The notes: a model not told the origin generated them from the sequence alone. A stretch of DNA of 42,992 bases from an uncultured Acidimicrobiaceae bacterium (GCA_903873395.1 CAIQOJ010000115.1:1-42992); one strand, 5' to 3'. Positions 1-8,521 are shown, counted from the stretch's first letter. Program-made: numbers and translations.

Positions 1-1232
1 AGGAAGTTCACGAAGCCGGTCGGGATGCTCTGACCCGAATAGCCAGCGGTCGGGGCCACCACGGCAGTGACACTGAACGTCTGTCCAGTGCCGATGTTCT
101 TCGGCACTGATGTAGACGTCGTCGTCGAAGCCAACGCCGAGTTCTCGTAGATCGTCCCGGTCGATGCCGCATACTGCGTGGACGACAAGGTCGCCGTCAC
201 GTTGAAGTAGAGGCTGGCCGTCAATCCCGAGGCGAAACTACAGGTGGCTTGACCGGCGACCATGGCGATGGTGTTGGTTCCGCCGTCACAGGTGAGCGTC
301 TTGCTGGATCCCGGCGCAGTGATGGCAAACACGATGTTTCCCGCAGGAAGGCCAGCCCCGCCATCAGCGCCCGTGGTTGTTGCCGTGGCCGTGAACGACA
401 CCGGCACGCCTTGGCCCACCGTGCATACGGAACCGTTGCAGTTGTTGGGCGTCGGCACCAGAGTGACGACCGTGGCGGCAGGCTTGACGGTCTGGCGAAG
501 TGTCCCCGTGCTCGTCACGAACTCCGTGTCACCCGTGTACGTGGCACTGACGGAATACGGGGTCGCCGTTGCCGCCAATCCCGCGCTGATCGAGCATTGG
601 GCCAGTCCACCGGCCACAGCGATGCTGTTGCTACCGCCATCGCAGGTGACGCCCGTGAAGGTCACGGAGCCTGAAGGCGTGCCGACGGCGGGGGCGATCG
701 GGGCTACCGCGGCCACGATGTTCACCGGTTCGTTCGTAGCCGCAGGGTTGACCGTTGAGGTCAACGTGGTCGTCGTCTTGCCCTGCTTGACGGCTTGGCT
801 GCGGGTTGCTGCGCCAGGCTTGTAGTTCGAGTCGAGGGTGTCGGTGTAGGTCACGGACACTGCGTAGGGGCCTCCGGCAACCAGCAGGCCACCCGAGACC
901 ACACACGACGCAAGACCGCCAGCCAGAGCGACGTCGATACTGCCCCCGTCACAGGTGACGGTCGAGGCATTGCTACCCGTGATGGTGAAGGAGGCCTGGC
1001 CACCCGGGGTGCCATGGCCGATAGCCGCTACCTTGGCCGTGAAGGTCACCGGCTGACCCGATGCACCCGTTGCCGCCGAGCTCGAAACAGCCACCGTGGT
1101 GTTGTAGGGCGGCAGTGTTACCGCAGAGGCCGGAGTCACCAAGACGCCGACCAGGAGTGCTGTTGACGCAGCGGTCGCTGCCACAGCCGTCATCCGACGA
1201 GAGATGCGACCCGAGTTGTTGAGGATCTTCAT
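1..1232 (-). CDS. Secreted Ig-like repeat protein, cut by window edge
   Basis: The minus strand is open from an ATG at 1232 to base 1 with no stop, so 410 residues are visible and the C-terminus is missing. Residues 1-37 form a signal peptide: basic start, hydrophobic stretch TALLVGVLV, cleavage after TPASA. The rest is a string of Ig-like beta-sandwich repeats (Big_3/Big_5 type) at about 45-148, 152-250, 254-365 and 369 onward. Each carries a PxGxVxF or similar strand, a TCDGG turn and a paired second cysteine. Such repeats usually form stalks of surface adhesins or envelope proteins; the function here is inferred only. It lies 5 bp behind the stop of the upstream secreted gene, so the two are probably cotranscribed. 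A GGGAG lies about 12 nt before the start. Confidence 0.85.
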   Translation of the reverse strand, partial: MKILNNSGRISRRMTAVAATAASTALLVGVLVTPASAVTLPPYNTTVAVSSSAATGASGQPVTFTAKVAAIGHGTPGGQASFTITGSNASTVTCDGGSIDVALAGGLASCVVSGGLLVAGGPYAVSVTYTDTLDSNYKPGAATRSQAVKQGKTTTTLTSTVNPAATNEPVNIVAAVAPIAPAVGTPSGSVTFTGVTCDGGSNSIAVAGGLAQCSISAGLAATATPYSVSATYTGDTEFVTSTGTLRQTVKPAATVVTLVPTPNNCNGSVCTVGQGVPVSFTATATTTGADGGAGLPAGNIVFAITAPGSSKTLTCDGGTNTIAMVAGQATCSFASGLTASLYFNVTATLSSTQYAASTGTIYENSALASTTTSTSVPKNIGTGQTFSVTAVVAPTAGYSGQSIPTGFVNF

Positions 1233-1237
1233 GGTGG

Positions 1238-1870
1238 TCACGCTCCCACGCTGACTGAGCCGGTGGACGTGCCGCCGGGAATTCCGAACTTCAATGACTT
1301 GAGGCCGCCAGCGGCGCAGGATCCAGACAGCTTCAGGCCAGTCAAGTTAGAAGCGAGGCCCGCATAGCGCATGGTCTCACCGGCATAGGAGCCGGACGAG
1401 ATCGATGACGGCAGATACACCGTGACGCTGTTCGTGGAGGCGTTGTAGAACGCTGCTGCATTGGCAACAAAGGCGGTGGATTGAGCCGCCTTGCCCGCAG
1501 ATGTCGTCCACTTGATGGTGCCTGTGATCTGAGGAAGGGTTTGGCCACTGAGGACGGCCCCGCAGTTGTTGGCCAGCGTGGTGGTCGACGAAGCCAACAG
1601 GCTTCCACCTGTCAGGGTGATCCCATTTGATGTCGTTCCCAACCCGCTGCACCCGGTGAGCTTGGCCCGAAGGGTGACAGCGGTATTGGCCGACCCTCCG
1701 TTCGTAAGAGGCGTTGCAAAGGTCAGCGACCCCGCTGCAGTACACGTAATGGCACCGCTGAACTGAATGGGTGGCGCAGGAGTGGCCGAAGCCAAACTTC
1801 CTGCGGGAATCGTTGCCACCCCAAGAGCCAGGGCGGCCGCCCCGGTCCCGAGTACGAACCGTCGCCTCAT
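1238..1870 (-). CDS. Secreted protein of unknown function, four cysteines
   Basis: A 210-residue protein with a signal peptide (RRR start, hydrophobic core AAALALGVATIPAG, likely cleavage near LASA at residue 29). The mature part is rich in Thr, Ser, Gly and Ala, predicted mostly beta, and contains four cysteines that could form two disulfides. I do not recognise a family. The start is well supported by AGGAGG at 1876-1881, 5 nt before the ATG. It is the first gene of a two-gene unit with the Ig-repeat protein that starts 5 bp after its stop, which suggests a shared envelope role. No lipobox is present, so it is probably released or bound to the surface through its partner. Confidence 0.75.
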   Translation of the reverse strand: MRRRFVLGTGAAALALGVATIPAGSLASATPAPPIQFSGAITCTAAGSLTFATPLTNGGSANTAVTLRAKLTGCSGLGTTSNGITLTGGSLLASSTTTLANNCGAVLSGQTLPQITGTIKWTTSAGKAAQSTAFVANAAAFYNASTNSVTVYLPSSISSGSYAGETMRYAGLASNLTGLKLSGSCAAGGLKSLKFGIPGGTSTGSVSVGA

Positions 1871-2179
1871 ATGTGCCTCCTCATTGACCGGCCCATGGCC
1901 GGACGCTCCTCGTGCACTGCGCCCGCCGCAGTGCCCCGAATGCCGCTAACGGCATGCTAGTCGGAGAAGGGTCGACGGGCCCGAATGGGCATACCCTTCC
2001 GCAACCAATCCACCACGCTTGATGGCGCTTCACTCATTGTCGGCTACTCACAGTGGCGAATAACCCACGTTCGAGCCAATGTCGGTGGCAGGCCGGTTGC
2101 AACGCCACCTACTCCGCCCTCGGTTTGACTGGACCCATTCCGCCTTGATCCGCCACGCCGGGATCGGCCACGCCTGTGG
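1871..2179. other. Intergenic spacer with two inverted repeats
   Basis: No gene is seen. The spacer holds the promoter side of the secreted operon reading left and the 3' side of the gene ending at 2180. Two inverted repeats are present: ATGCCG/CGGCAT at 1940-1955 (6-bp stem, 4-nt loop), and GAAGGGT/ACCCTTC at 1966-1972 and 1993-1999 with GGGCCC inside the loop. They could shape the 5' leader of the 1870 gene, but no known riboswitch is recognised. Confidence 0.4.
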
Positions 2180-3265
2180 CTACCAGAGGGAGTTCCAGTC
2201 ATCGGTGACGAGCCGTCCGGTCGGACCTGTGGTCGGTCGGTCGACCCGGATCGACTCCATGGCTACCCAGGTGGGCTTGTCGAAACTGGCCTGGCGCCAA
2301 AATCGCAATGGCACCGAGGTCCAGTCGCGGCTCCGAGCCCCGCCATCCGAGTAACACGGCCGAACCAACAGATCGTCGGGTGAGCCGGCAACCACGACAC
2401 ACGGGCGTTCTTTGCCCTCCAGGTCGGGATGTTCGGGGTCCACGGCATCGAAGGGCACCCAGGCCAGGATGACCTCGCCCACCCACGGGTCCTCGGGATC
2501 AAACTCCTCGGCCTCAGCCGGAGTAAGCGCTGAACGCCGCCGAGTTGGGCCGGCGGGAACGGCCACGGCGAATGACGGAGTAGCACTTCCTTCACCTGTG
2601 CGGGCCGCTGCCGCCGCCCGATCCTTCTTGCGCTGCTCACGGACCAGTGCTGCTGCTCGAGCCTTGGCCTCATCGCGCCGGCGTCGGTCTTCCGCCTCTC
2701 GCTGCTTGCGGGCCTTGCGCTCTGCTTTCTGCTCGTCGCTGGGTCCCGTGGCTGTGGCAACCGGTCGGCTGGGGGCTTGCGTTGTTCCTGAGGTCGCAGT
2801 TGAGCGCCAGTCCCCTATGCCGTAGCGACCGTCACCGTCCAAGAGCTCGAGGCACAGCGCCGATGCGGGCATGTCGTCAATGGCGACCGAGGCCAGCATG
2901 ACCGAGGCGGTGGCATCGTCGAACTCGTCGCCAACTGATCCGAGTGCCTCGAGGAGCTGCTCGTTGGTCGGATCGTCAGCATGCTCACCAAGAGCTTCGA
3001 TGACTGCTTGGAGGCAGGGTTCCGACACCACGGCCAGGGCAAACGGGAGTGCGCCTCGATACTGAGGACGACCAATGACCGATGCCGGGTCCCTGTGGCG
3101 GCGCAGCGTGGCCAGAGCATTGGCTACTGGAGTCGGGATGGGGAACCGAGGCGAAGATGTGGCCTGCAACGCGGCCTTCAACATGCCGCGATCGAGGCCC
3201 GTGAGTGCAGCGAGTACCAATGCTTCTCGTTCGCCATCGGTTATGACATCGTCGCTGGCGCCCAT
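2180..3265 (-). CDS. Protein with charged helix and C-terminal PemK/MazF-like domain
   Basis: 361 residues in three parts. Residues 1-155 are acidic and helical. Residues about 174-220 form a highly charged, Arg/Lys/Glu/Ala-rich helix, probably a long single helix or coiled coil. Residues about 255-361 resemble the PemK/MazF fold: a GEVILAWVPFD strand, then KERPCVVVAG, matching the family pattern of G-[DE]-I-hydrophobic followed by RP-hydrophobic-V. In canonical toxins this fold is an mRNA endoribonuclease of about 110 residues. Here it is fused to a long N-terminal part and no antitoxin gene is adjacent, so a toxin role is doubtful. A GAGGAAGGA lies upstream of the ATG. The PemK assignment is by pattern and needs a profile search. 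Confidence 0.7.
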   Translation of the reverse strand: MGASDDVITDGEREALVLAALTGLDRGMLKAALQATSSPRFPIPTPVANALATLRRHRDPASVIGRPQYRGALPFALAVVSEPCLQAVIEALGEHADDPTNEQLLEALGSVGDEFDDATASVMLASVAIDDMPASALCLELLDGDGRYGIGDWRSTATSGTTQAPSRPVATATGPSDEQKAERKARKQREAEDRRRRDEAKARAAALVREQRKKDRAAAAARTGEGSATPSFAVAVPAGPTRRRSALTPAEAEEFDPEDPWVGEVILAWVPFDAVDPEHPDLEGKERPCVVVAGSPDDLLVRPCYSDGGARSRDWTSVPLRFWRQASFDKPTWVAMESIRVDRPTTGPTGRLVTDDWNSLW

Positions 3266-3626
3266 GCCGTCTGTCCTTCCTCAATCGTTACGTCAACCAC
3301 CAGGATCTGCCCGGTCAACGCTCATCATCGCAGAGGAGGGCGGGTGAGGTGCACCCATCACTCCGTCTCCCGTCCATCCCTGCACCAGTCCCCCGCCCTC
3401 GGTCCAGCCGAAGCAGACCCTGGCAGCTACCAGCGGCCTGCCTCTGCGTCACTGAGGGAGTCGTGCCGCTTCGTCTCCGGGGCACGACCGTTGCATATCG
3501 ATGGCCATTCGGGGGGATGCGGATGAAATGTCACCACTGGGGTGTTGAATAGGAAGCGGAAGCCACGTGCGACCGAAGCAGTGCGTTAGTCAGACACCAC
3601 AACGAAGAGAAGCGAGGGCACACCGA
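3266..3626. other. Divergent intergenic region, no gene seen
   Basis: The spacer separates the divergent starts at 3265 (minus) and 3627 (plus), so it must hold both promoters. The short open frames in it have proline- and arginine-rich translations with no recognisable family and no ribosome binding site. I see no hairpin or repeat of note. Confidence 0.4.
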
Positions 3627-3974
3627 ATGGATCAAGAGCAGATGACCGCCGAGATCACGAACGAGTCCACGTCCACCACAGTCGCCCCGGTTGCCACCCC
3701 TGGCGATGCGCTGCGATCCCTCCCCGTGGAGGCCGCAGGCCGCGGAACCCGGTTCGTCTCGGCCGAGGCCATGCAGGCCCGGCTCTTCTCCGTCTACGAC
3801 GCTGCAGCTGCAGCCGAAGAGGCACTCACCCTCGTGCAGCAGCAGCTCAGCCTGACGCTCGACCGTTCCTACTACGAGGCCGAAGAGATTGAGCACATGG
3901 CCGCTCAGCTCGATCGGCTCCTGGCCCTCGACACCGTGGAGCGGAGCAACGGGGAACTCGTCGGGGACGAGTAG
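3627..3974 (+). CDS. Small conserved-looking hypothetical protein
   Basis: 115 residues from the ATG at 3627. I prefer this start to an in-frame ATG 60 bp upstream because the extra residues (basic, Gln/Arg rich) look non-coding and GCGAGGG lies just ahead of 3627. The first 40 residues are Thr/Ser/Ala rich and probably disordered. Residues about 45-105 are predicted as two amphipathic helices, with a heptad-like run from SVYDAAAAAEEAL to AAQLDRLLAL, so a small coiled-coil dimer is possible. There is no signal peptide or membrane segment. I do not recognise the family. It converges on the F420 oxidoreductase, with a strong hairpin between them. Confidence 0.65.
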   Translation: MDQEQMTAEITNESTSTTVAPVATPGDALRSLPVEAAGRGTRFVSAEAMQARLFSVYDAAAAAEEALTLVQQQLSLTLDRSYYEAEEIEHMAAQLDRLLALDTVERSNGELVGDE

Positions 3975-4066
3975 ACATCAGGGCTGGCGTCAGTCAGCCA
4001 CTCGTTCCCCGAGGACCCGAGTAGGCATCCCGACTCCGTGGTGCGTTGGCGGAGAGATCGACGTAG

Positions 4067-4097
4067 GTGACCCAGGCCCACACATGGCCTGGGTCAC
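4067..4097. terminator. Bidirectional hairpin between convergent genes
   Basis: A perfect 12-bp inverted repeat, GTGACCCAGGCC at 4067-4078 and GGCCTGGGTCAC at 4086-4097, with a 7-nt loop. It lies between the stop at 3974 (plus) and the stop at 4110 (minus). There is no T-run, which is common for actinobacterial terminators. Its position between two convergent stops supports use as a shared terminator. Confidence 0.75.
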
Positions 4098-4109
4098 ATC
4101 GGACCTGGT

Positions 4110-5159
4110 TCAGCCAATCATCTCTTTGACCTTGGCGACGATGTCGGTCGCCGTCTGATCACCGGTGGGCATGGGTGCGACCTGCAGATGGGTGACCCCA
4201 GCCGCCTTGAATGCGGCGATGCGCTCGGCCACATAGCTTTCGGGTCCACAGAGAGACATCGACTCCAAGAGGTCTTCGGGGATCAGCGCCTCCGCCTCGG
4301 ACTTCTTGCCGTCGAGATAGAGGTCCTGGATCTTTTCGGCCAACTCCTCATAGCCATAGCGGCGCACAACATCGTTGTAGAAGTTGCGACCCTTGGCCCC
4401 CATGCCACCCACATAGAGAGCGACCATGGGTCGGGCCAAATTGCGCAGGTCACGGATCTCGTCACCCTCGCCGATGGCCACCATTCCACCCGTGGTGATC
4501 TGAAGCGGCTCGAGCGATGGGTCACGCTTTGCCGATCCGGCCGCCAGTGCATCGCCCCACACCAGATGGGCCTTCTCCGGCACGTACAGCATGGGGATCC
4601 ACCCATCGGCAATTTCGGCGGTCATGGCGACGTTCTTCTCTCCCAGCGAGGCGATCCATACCGGGATGCGTGGCCGGACCGGGCGACCGATGATCTTGAG
4701 GGCCTTGCCCAAGCCAGTCCCCTGCCCCGCAGGTAGCGGCATGTCGTAGTTCTGACCATGGTGCTCGAGGGGGGCCTCACGGGCCCACACCTTGCGGCAG
4801 ATGTCGATGATCTCCCTGGTCCGACCCAGCGGGGCATCGAACGGCACGCCATGCCAGCCTTCGATGACCTGGGGTCCCGACGAGCCCAAGCCGAGGTTGA
4901 AGCGCCCGTCAGACAGCACGTCCACACCAGCAGCCGTCATGGCGATCAGCGTGGGGGTCCGGGTGTAGATGGGCAGGATCGCCGAGCCGATTTCCACCCG
5001 CTCAGTAAGGGCCGCGAGATAACCCATGAGACTTGGGCTGTCCATGCCGTAAGCCTCGGCTACCCAGACCAGGTCGAGGCCCGCCTTCTCCATCTCGGCC
5101 ACCTGAGCAGCTGCCGCTCGGAACCCGCCGGCATAGCTGAGCATGGTGCTGATCTTCAT
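4110..5159 (-). CDS. LLM-class F420-dependent oxidoreductase
   Basis: About 349 residues, matching the luciferase-like monooxygenase family that uses reduced F420 in actinobacteria. Family features visible are the N-terminal strand MKISTMLSY, AGLDLVWVAEAYG, the TERVEIGSAILPIYTRTP block, LSDGRFNLGLG(S)SGPQVIEG, and RPRIPVWIASLGEKN before the second half of the TIM barrel. Such enzymes act on diverse substrates in the cytoplasm; the substrate here cannot be told. The frame can also start 6 bp upstream at 5165, but AGGGG then touches the start codon. From the ATG at 5159 that AGGGG has a 6-nt spacing, so I take 5159. The gene is monocistronic, between two hairpins. Confidence 0.9.
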   Translation of the reverse strand: MKISTMLSYAGGFRAAAAQVAEMEKAGLDLVWVAEAYGMDSPSLMGYLAALTERVEIGSAILPIYTRTPTLIAMTAAGVDVLSDGRFNLGLGSSGPQVIEGWHGVPFDAPLGRTREIIDICRKVWAREAPLEHHGQNYDMPLPAGQGTGLGKALKIIGRPVRPRIPVWIASLGEKNVAMTAEIADGWIPMLYVPEKAHLVWGDALAAGSAKRDPSLEPLQITTGGMVAIGEGDEIRDLRNLARPMVALYVGGMGAKGRNFYNDVVRRYGYEELAEKIQDLYLDGKKSEAEALIPEDLLESMSLCGPESYVAERIAAFKAAGVTHLQVAPMPTGDQTATDIVAKVKEMIG

Positions 5160-5272
5160 CGTCATCCCCTATCGATCAAGAGCGTGTCGGTTGCACGCGT
5201 GGTATCTCAGGCGACATTAGGACAGGCCGGCGGCGTTGCCTGCCCCGCTCGTCCTCATTGTCATCCGGACGC

Positions 5273-5304
5273 GACACAGCGGCGCCCGAAGGCGCCGCTG
5301 TGTC
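5273..5304 (-). terminator. Strong hairpin with UUCG loop after the 5328-6308 gene
   Basis: A perfect 14-bp inverted repeat: GACACAGCGGCGCC at 5273-5286, loop 5287-5290, and the complement at 5291-5304. Read on the minus strand the loop is TTCG closed by C-G, the very stable UUCG tetraloop. It starts 23 bp after the stop at 5328 and ends transcription of the minus-strand gene by position. No T-run follows. Confidence 0.8.
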
Positions 5305-5327
5305 TCAGGAATGACCCGAACTGCTGG

Positions 5328-6308
5328 TCAGGCCTTGGGCGCCCAGGCCGCCACGGCGACTGCGTCCAGTGCACCGGACACGGTGACCCCGAGGGACACT
5401 GTTTTGCCGCCCACGCACACGTTGGCAAAGGTGGCCGACGCAACCTTCTTGGCCGAGTATGCCGTTCCCGCAGTGACGTTGACCGTCCAGTTGGTGACGG
5501 TCGGCGGCGTGGTCGCGCTATTGGTCGACTGGATCGTGAAGGTCCCAGCATTGCCGGCCACACCACAGGTTCCCGGTGTAGTCACCCCACCGATCGATGT
5601 CACAACACCGGCGACATGCAGAGGCTTGGGTGCCTTGGGTGCCTTGAGGGCGACGTCGGTGGCGGTGATGGTGCCACCGGACTCTGCTCCAACTGCCGTG
5701 GCCCGGTAGCCCACGCACGCATTGGCGAAGGAAGGAGATGCCACGCCCTTCAACGTGAACGCCGTTGAAGCATCAACGGCGACCGTCGTGTCCACCGTCG
5801 TCGTCCCGGTCACCGTGCTCAGCCCAAACGAGCCCGAAGCACCAGCTGTTCCGCAGGTACCAGCCGTGGTCACGCCGTTCACCGAAGTCACCATGCCATA
5901 GAGATGGACCGTCGGAGGAAGGGAGATGGTCACTGCGTTGGCTGCCAAGGTGCCGGCTGCGGCATTGCCAACGGCAACGGCCTTGTCACCCACGCAGAGG
6001 TTGGCAAAACTCGGCGAGGTCACCTTGTGCTCGAGGAACGTGGTGGCCGCCGTCACGTTGACCGTGGTCACAACGGTGGTCGGTGGCGTTGTGTTCTTCG
6101 TATCGGTCACCACGAACGAACCGGTTCCTCCTGTCGTCCCGCACGTTCCGGGTGCTGTGCTGCCATTGACCTCGGTCACCACCCCATGGGCCGCCGGTGC
6201 GTTTCCATTGGCGGCTGCTCCAGCCACTCCTGCGCCTGCTCCACCCGCCACGGCAAGTACTGCGGTCGCAAGTGCCCCGGCTCGTGCTGCTGCTCCCAAA
6301 ACCTTCAT
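5328..6308 (-). CDS. Secreted three-repeat protein, DUF5666-like
   Basis: 326 residues with a signal peptide at about 1-32 (Ala/Gly-rich hydrophobic core after MKVLGAAARAG). The mature protein is three copies of a roughly 90-residue unit at about 40-130, 136-222 and 231-320. Each begins with G-V/M-VTS/TEVNG, has T/AGTCG then SPSFANxCVG, and ends with a GTL/I-A strand. Each unit has one cysteine pair (56/105, 152/198, 248/298), so one disulfide per unit is likely. The pattern resembles DUF5666 beta-barrel repeats of extracellular proteins. Units two and three are joined by a KAPKAPK linker. AAGGGG precedes the ATG. Role unknown; envelope or extracellular. Confidence 0.8.
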   Translation of the reverse strand: MKVLGAAARAGALATAVLAVAGGAGAGVAGAAANGNAPAAHGVVTEVNGSTAPGTCGTTGGTGSFVVTDTKNTTPPTTVVTTVNVTAATTFLEHKVTSPSFANLCVGDKAVAVGNAAAGTLAANAVTISLPPTVHLYGMVTSVNGVTTAGTCGTAGASGSFGLSTVTGTTTVDTTVAVDASTAFTLKGVASPSFANACVGYRATAVGAESGGTITATDVALKAPKAPKPLHVAGVVTSIGGVTTPGTCGVAGNAGTFTIQSTNSATTPPTVTNWTVNVTAGTAYSAKKVASATFANVCVGGKTVSLGVTVSGALDAVAVAAWAPKA

Positions 6309-6433
6309 GTCATCAGCCCCTTCTGAATCGTCCGGGGCTCAGGAATTTCCCGAGATGCCCCCTCTGCCCGGTGGCTGGCACGCTCCCAGAGCGCATCAGT
6401 CACATCACGTACAACGATTCTGCAACCGATGCG

Positions 6434-7252
6434 TTACGGCAGGGGTGGGGCGTAGCGGATGCTCATCGACTGGCTGGCCGTGGCCAGGAGCGTTCCTGAC
6501 TCCGACCACATGAAGGCCATACCCTGCCCATAGCCGTGGGCCAAGGCCTGAATCCTGATGTCGCAGAGCACCCATTCGGTGGGCTCCAGGCGAACGACCC
6601 GCAGCGTGTTGTCAAGGCTCCGGGAAAAGACCCGACGTCCCAGCGGTTGGGCCACTCCTCCCGTCACGTAGTCGCCCAAGATGGCCAGCGTGGCAGCCGA
6701 TGGTTCGAGATGACCGGGAACTCGGGCCCACAGGGCGCTGGTTGGATCGCCTGGAGTTCCGTTGGCCCGGGTGATCTCATCGAACGTACGCCCTTTGGCC
6801 TGACGCACCTCGATCTGGTCGAACACCGAGGTGGTGAACTGGTCAGGAAGGCGTCGGGGAGGGCACTCGTCAAACCCAGGGACATCAGGTGGGGCGTCCC
6901 ACACGCCCTCGCCTTCGAACGCACTCGGGAGGCCTAGGGCGGCGTTGACTGTGAGGATCTCTTGGTCCCCAACCCGCCCCACGGCCCGAGCTTGGGTCAC
7001 TCGGTGACCTTCGGCAGCCAGAGTCACCGTGAGGTCCAAGGTGGCCCCGGTCGGAGCGAACGCCAAGTACTGGGCAGTCGACCACACCGTGGGGCGACCC
7101 GAAGCAGCCTCCAGTGCCACCAGGGCGGCACCCAGGCCACAGCCGCCGAACAGGAAGTTGCCCGGAGTCGTAACTTCGGGGACAACCTCCATGCGCCACT
7201 GCAGCGAGTCTCCGACCTGCTCCATGCCCAAGAATTGACGGGCGTCCGTCAT
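6434..7252 (-). CDS. TesB-like acyl-CoA thioesterase (double hotdog)
   Basis: 272 residues, the usual length of a TesB-type double-hotdog thioesterase. The N-terminal hotdog has GGCGLGAALVALEAASGRP, the central helix and strand, then VWSTAQYLAFAPTG. The C-terminal hotdog has SLDNTLRVVR, EWVLCDIR, and a terminal strand with GTLLATASQSMSIRY, which matches the TesB ending (G-x-L-V/L-A-x-x-x-Q). It would hydrolyse an acyl-CoA to free acid and CoA in the cytoplasm. It follows the acyl-CoA dehydrogenase gene on the same strand after 72 bp, so a shared fatty-acyl pathway is likely. No clear ribosome binding site is visible before the ATG. Confidence 0.85.
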   Translation of the reverse strand: MTDARQFLGMEQVGDSLQWRMEVVPEVTTPGNFLFGGCGLGAALVALEAASGRPTVWSTAQYLAFAPTGATLDLTVTLAAEGHRVTQARAVGRVGDQEILTVNAALGLPSAFEGEGVWDAPPDVPGFDECPPRRLPDQFTTSVFDQIEVRQAKGRTFDEITRANGTPGDPTSALWARVPGHLEPSAATLAILGDYVTGGVAQPLGRRVFSRSLDNTLRVVRLEPTEWVLCDIRIQALAHGYGQGMAFMWSESGTLLATASQSMSIRYAPPLP

Positions 7253-7277
7253 CGACTGCGGTTCGCTGACGTTACGG

Positions 7278-7296
7278 GCACGTCATGGTGACGTGC
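7278..7296. promoter_or_regulatory. Perfect palindrome between acyl-CoA dehydrogenase and thioesterase genes
   Basis: GCACGTCA at 7278-7285, three bases TGG, then TGACGTGC at 7289-7296. It lies 25 bp upstream of the thioesterase start and 28 bp past the dehydrogenase stop. The 8-3-8 design is typical of a TetR-family operator, but it could also be a short terminator hairpin. Confidence 0.5.
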
Positions 7297-7324
7297 GAGA
7301 AACTGGGACACGGCTCGCATCGCG

Positions 7325-8521
7325 TCAGGAGCGAGGGACCTGCACCCAGGGCAGGTCCTTGTCGACTCGGACATCGCCCGGCAGACCGAGGATTCGCTCA
7401 CCCAGGATGTTCCGTTGGATCTCGGAGGTGCCACCTTCAATCGAGTTGGCCCTGGACCTGAGGAAGAACTTGCGAGAGGTCCCGGGTGGGCCGGTGAGGC
7501 CGAGCACATCGGAGCGGCGCATGGTGTAGTCGTAGCCGATCAGACCGTCGACCCCCTGAAGATCGATGCAGAACTCGAAGACGCGCTTGTTCACCTCGGC
7601 GAACATCAGTTTGGCGATCGATCCCTCCGGGCCCGGGTTGCCAGCCTTGCGGTTGGCCGAGGCCCTGAGGTTGGTCAGGCGAAGGGCCTCCATCTCCACC
7701 CACAGGGTCATCAGGCGATCACGCTCGACTGCCGTGGCCTGATCGCCCTTGGCTTGGTAGAGACGGACTGCCTCGGCGATCGAACCCGAACCACGCGGCG
7801 GGGCACCGCCGCCGCCGCCGATTGTGGTGCGCTCGTTGGACAACGTGGTCATGGCCACCCGCCAACCTTCGCCCACGTCACCGATGCGGTCGCTGTCGGG
7901 AACTCGGACCTCGGTCAGATAGACCTCATTGAACTCTGCCTCACCCGTCATCTGACGAAGTGGTCGGACCTCGACACCCGGGGCGTGCATGTCGAGGGCG
8001 AAGTAGGTCAACCCCTTGTGCTTGGGGGCATCCGGGTCGGTGCGGGCCACGAGCATCCCGCGGTCTGCGATGTGAGCCAACGTGTTCCACACCTTCTGTC
8101 CCGTGATCACCCACTCGTCGCCATCACGGACGGCACGCGCCGAGAGGCCGGCAAGGTCCGAGCCCGATCCCGGCTCGCTGAAGAGTTGACACCACGGCAC
8201 CTCGCCGGTGAACGTCCTGCTCAACAGGCGCGCCTTCAACTCAGGCGACCCATGGGTGACCACGGTCGGTCCCGCCATGGTCAGGCCGAAGAACTCCTTG
8301 GCACCCATGGGTGTGGCACCAGCCTCGGACAGGCGGCGGTCCACAATCCGCTGCAGGTTCGGCGGCAAGCCAAGTCCCCCCTCACCTTCTGGGAACGAGA
8401 TCCAGGCCAGGCCGAGGTCGAACTGGCGTGCGCGGAACTCCTCGACGCCAGCCGTTGCTGGGTCGATCTCGGACAGGAGCTGGTCGATCAGTGCTTCGAC
8501 GCGTGATGTGTCATCTGCCAT
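7325..8521 (-). CDS. Acyl-CoA dehydrogenase
   Basis: 398 residues, normal for the FAD-dependent acyl-CoA dehydrogenase family. The flavin and substrate signature LFSEPGSGSDLAGLSARA is present, followed by W-V-I-TGQKVWNT and the middle beta domain. The C-terminal helical domain contains the EGGTSEIQRNILGERILGLP motif, which positions the acyl chain and flavin. The family oxidises acyl-CoA to 2-enoyl-CoA. A glycine run (residues about 230-238, GGGGG) sits in a loop after SNERTTI and is longer than usual. It starts 33 bp after pdxH on the same strand and precedes the TesB-like thioesterase. Confidence 0.93.
   Translation of the reverse strand: MADDTSRVEALIDQLLSEIDPATAGVEEFRARQFDLGLAWISFPEGEGGLGLPPNLQRIVDRRLSEAGATPMGAKEFFGLTMAGPTVVTHGSPELKARLLSRTFTGEVPWCQLFSEPGSGSDLAGLSARAVRDGDEWVITGQKVWNTLAHIADRGMLVARTDPDAPKHKGLTYFALDMHAPGVEVRPLRQMTGEAEFNEVYLTEVRVPDSDRIGDVGEGWRVAMTTLSNERTTIGGGGGAPPRGSGSIAEAVRLYQAKGDQATAVERDRLMTLWVEMEALRLTNLRASANRKAGNPGPEGSIAKLMFAEVNKRVFEFCIDLQGVDGLIGYDYTMRRSDVLGLTGPPGTSRKFFLRSRANSIEGGTSEIQRNILGERILGLPGDVRVDKDLPWVQVPRS

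Noticed and set aside
249-825. Two plus-strand open frames of 141 and 187 codons at the left edge
   Set aside because: They are antisense to the minus-strand Ig-repeat protein, which has a clear signal peptide and repeated domain pattern and has no stop in the window.
3349-3552. Plus-strand frame of 67 codons in the divergent spacer
   Set aside because: Pro/Arg-rich, no ribosome binding site, and it occupies the promoter space of two divergent genes.
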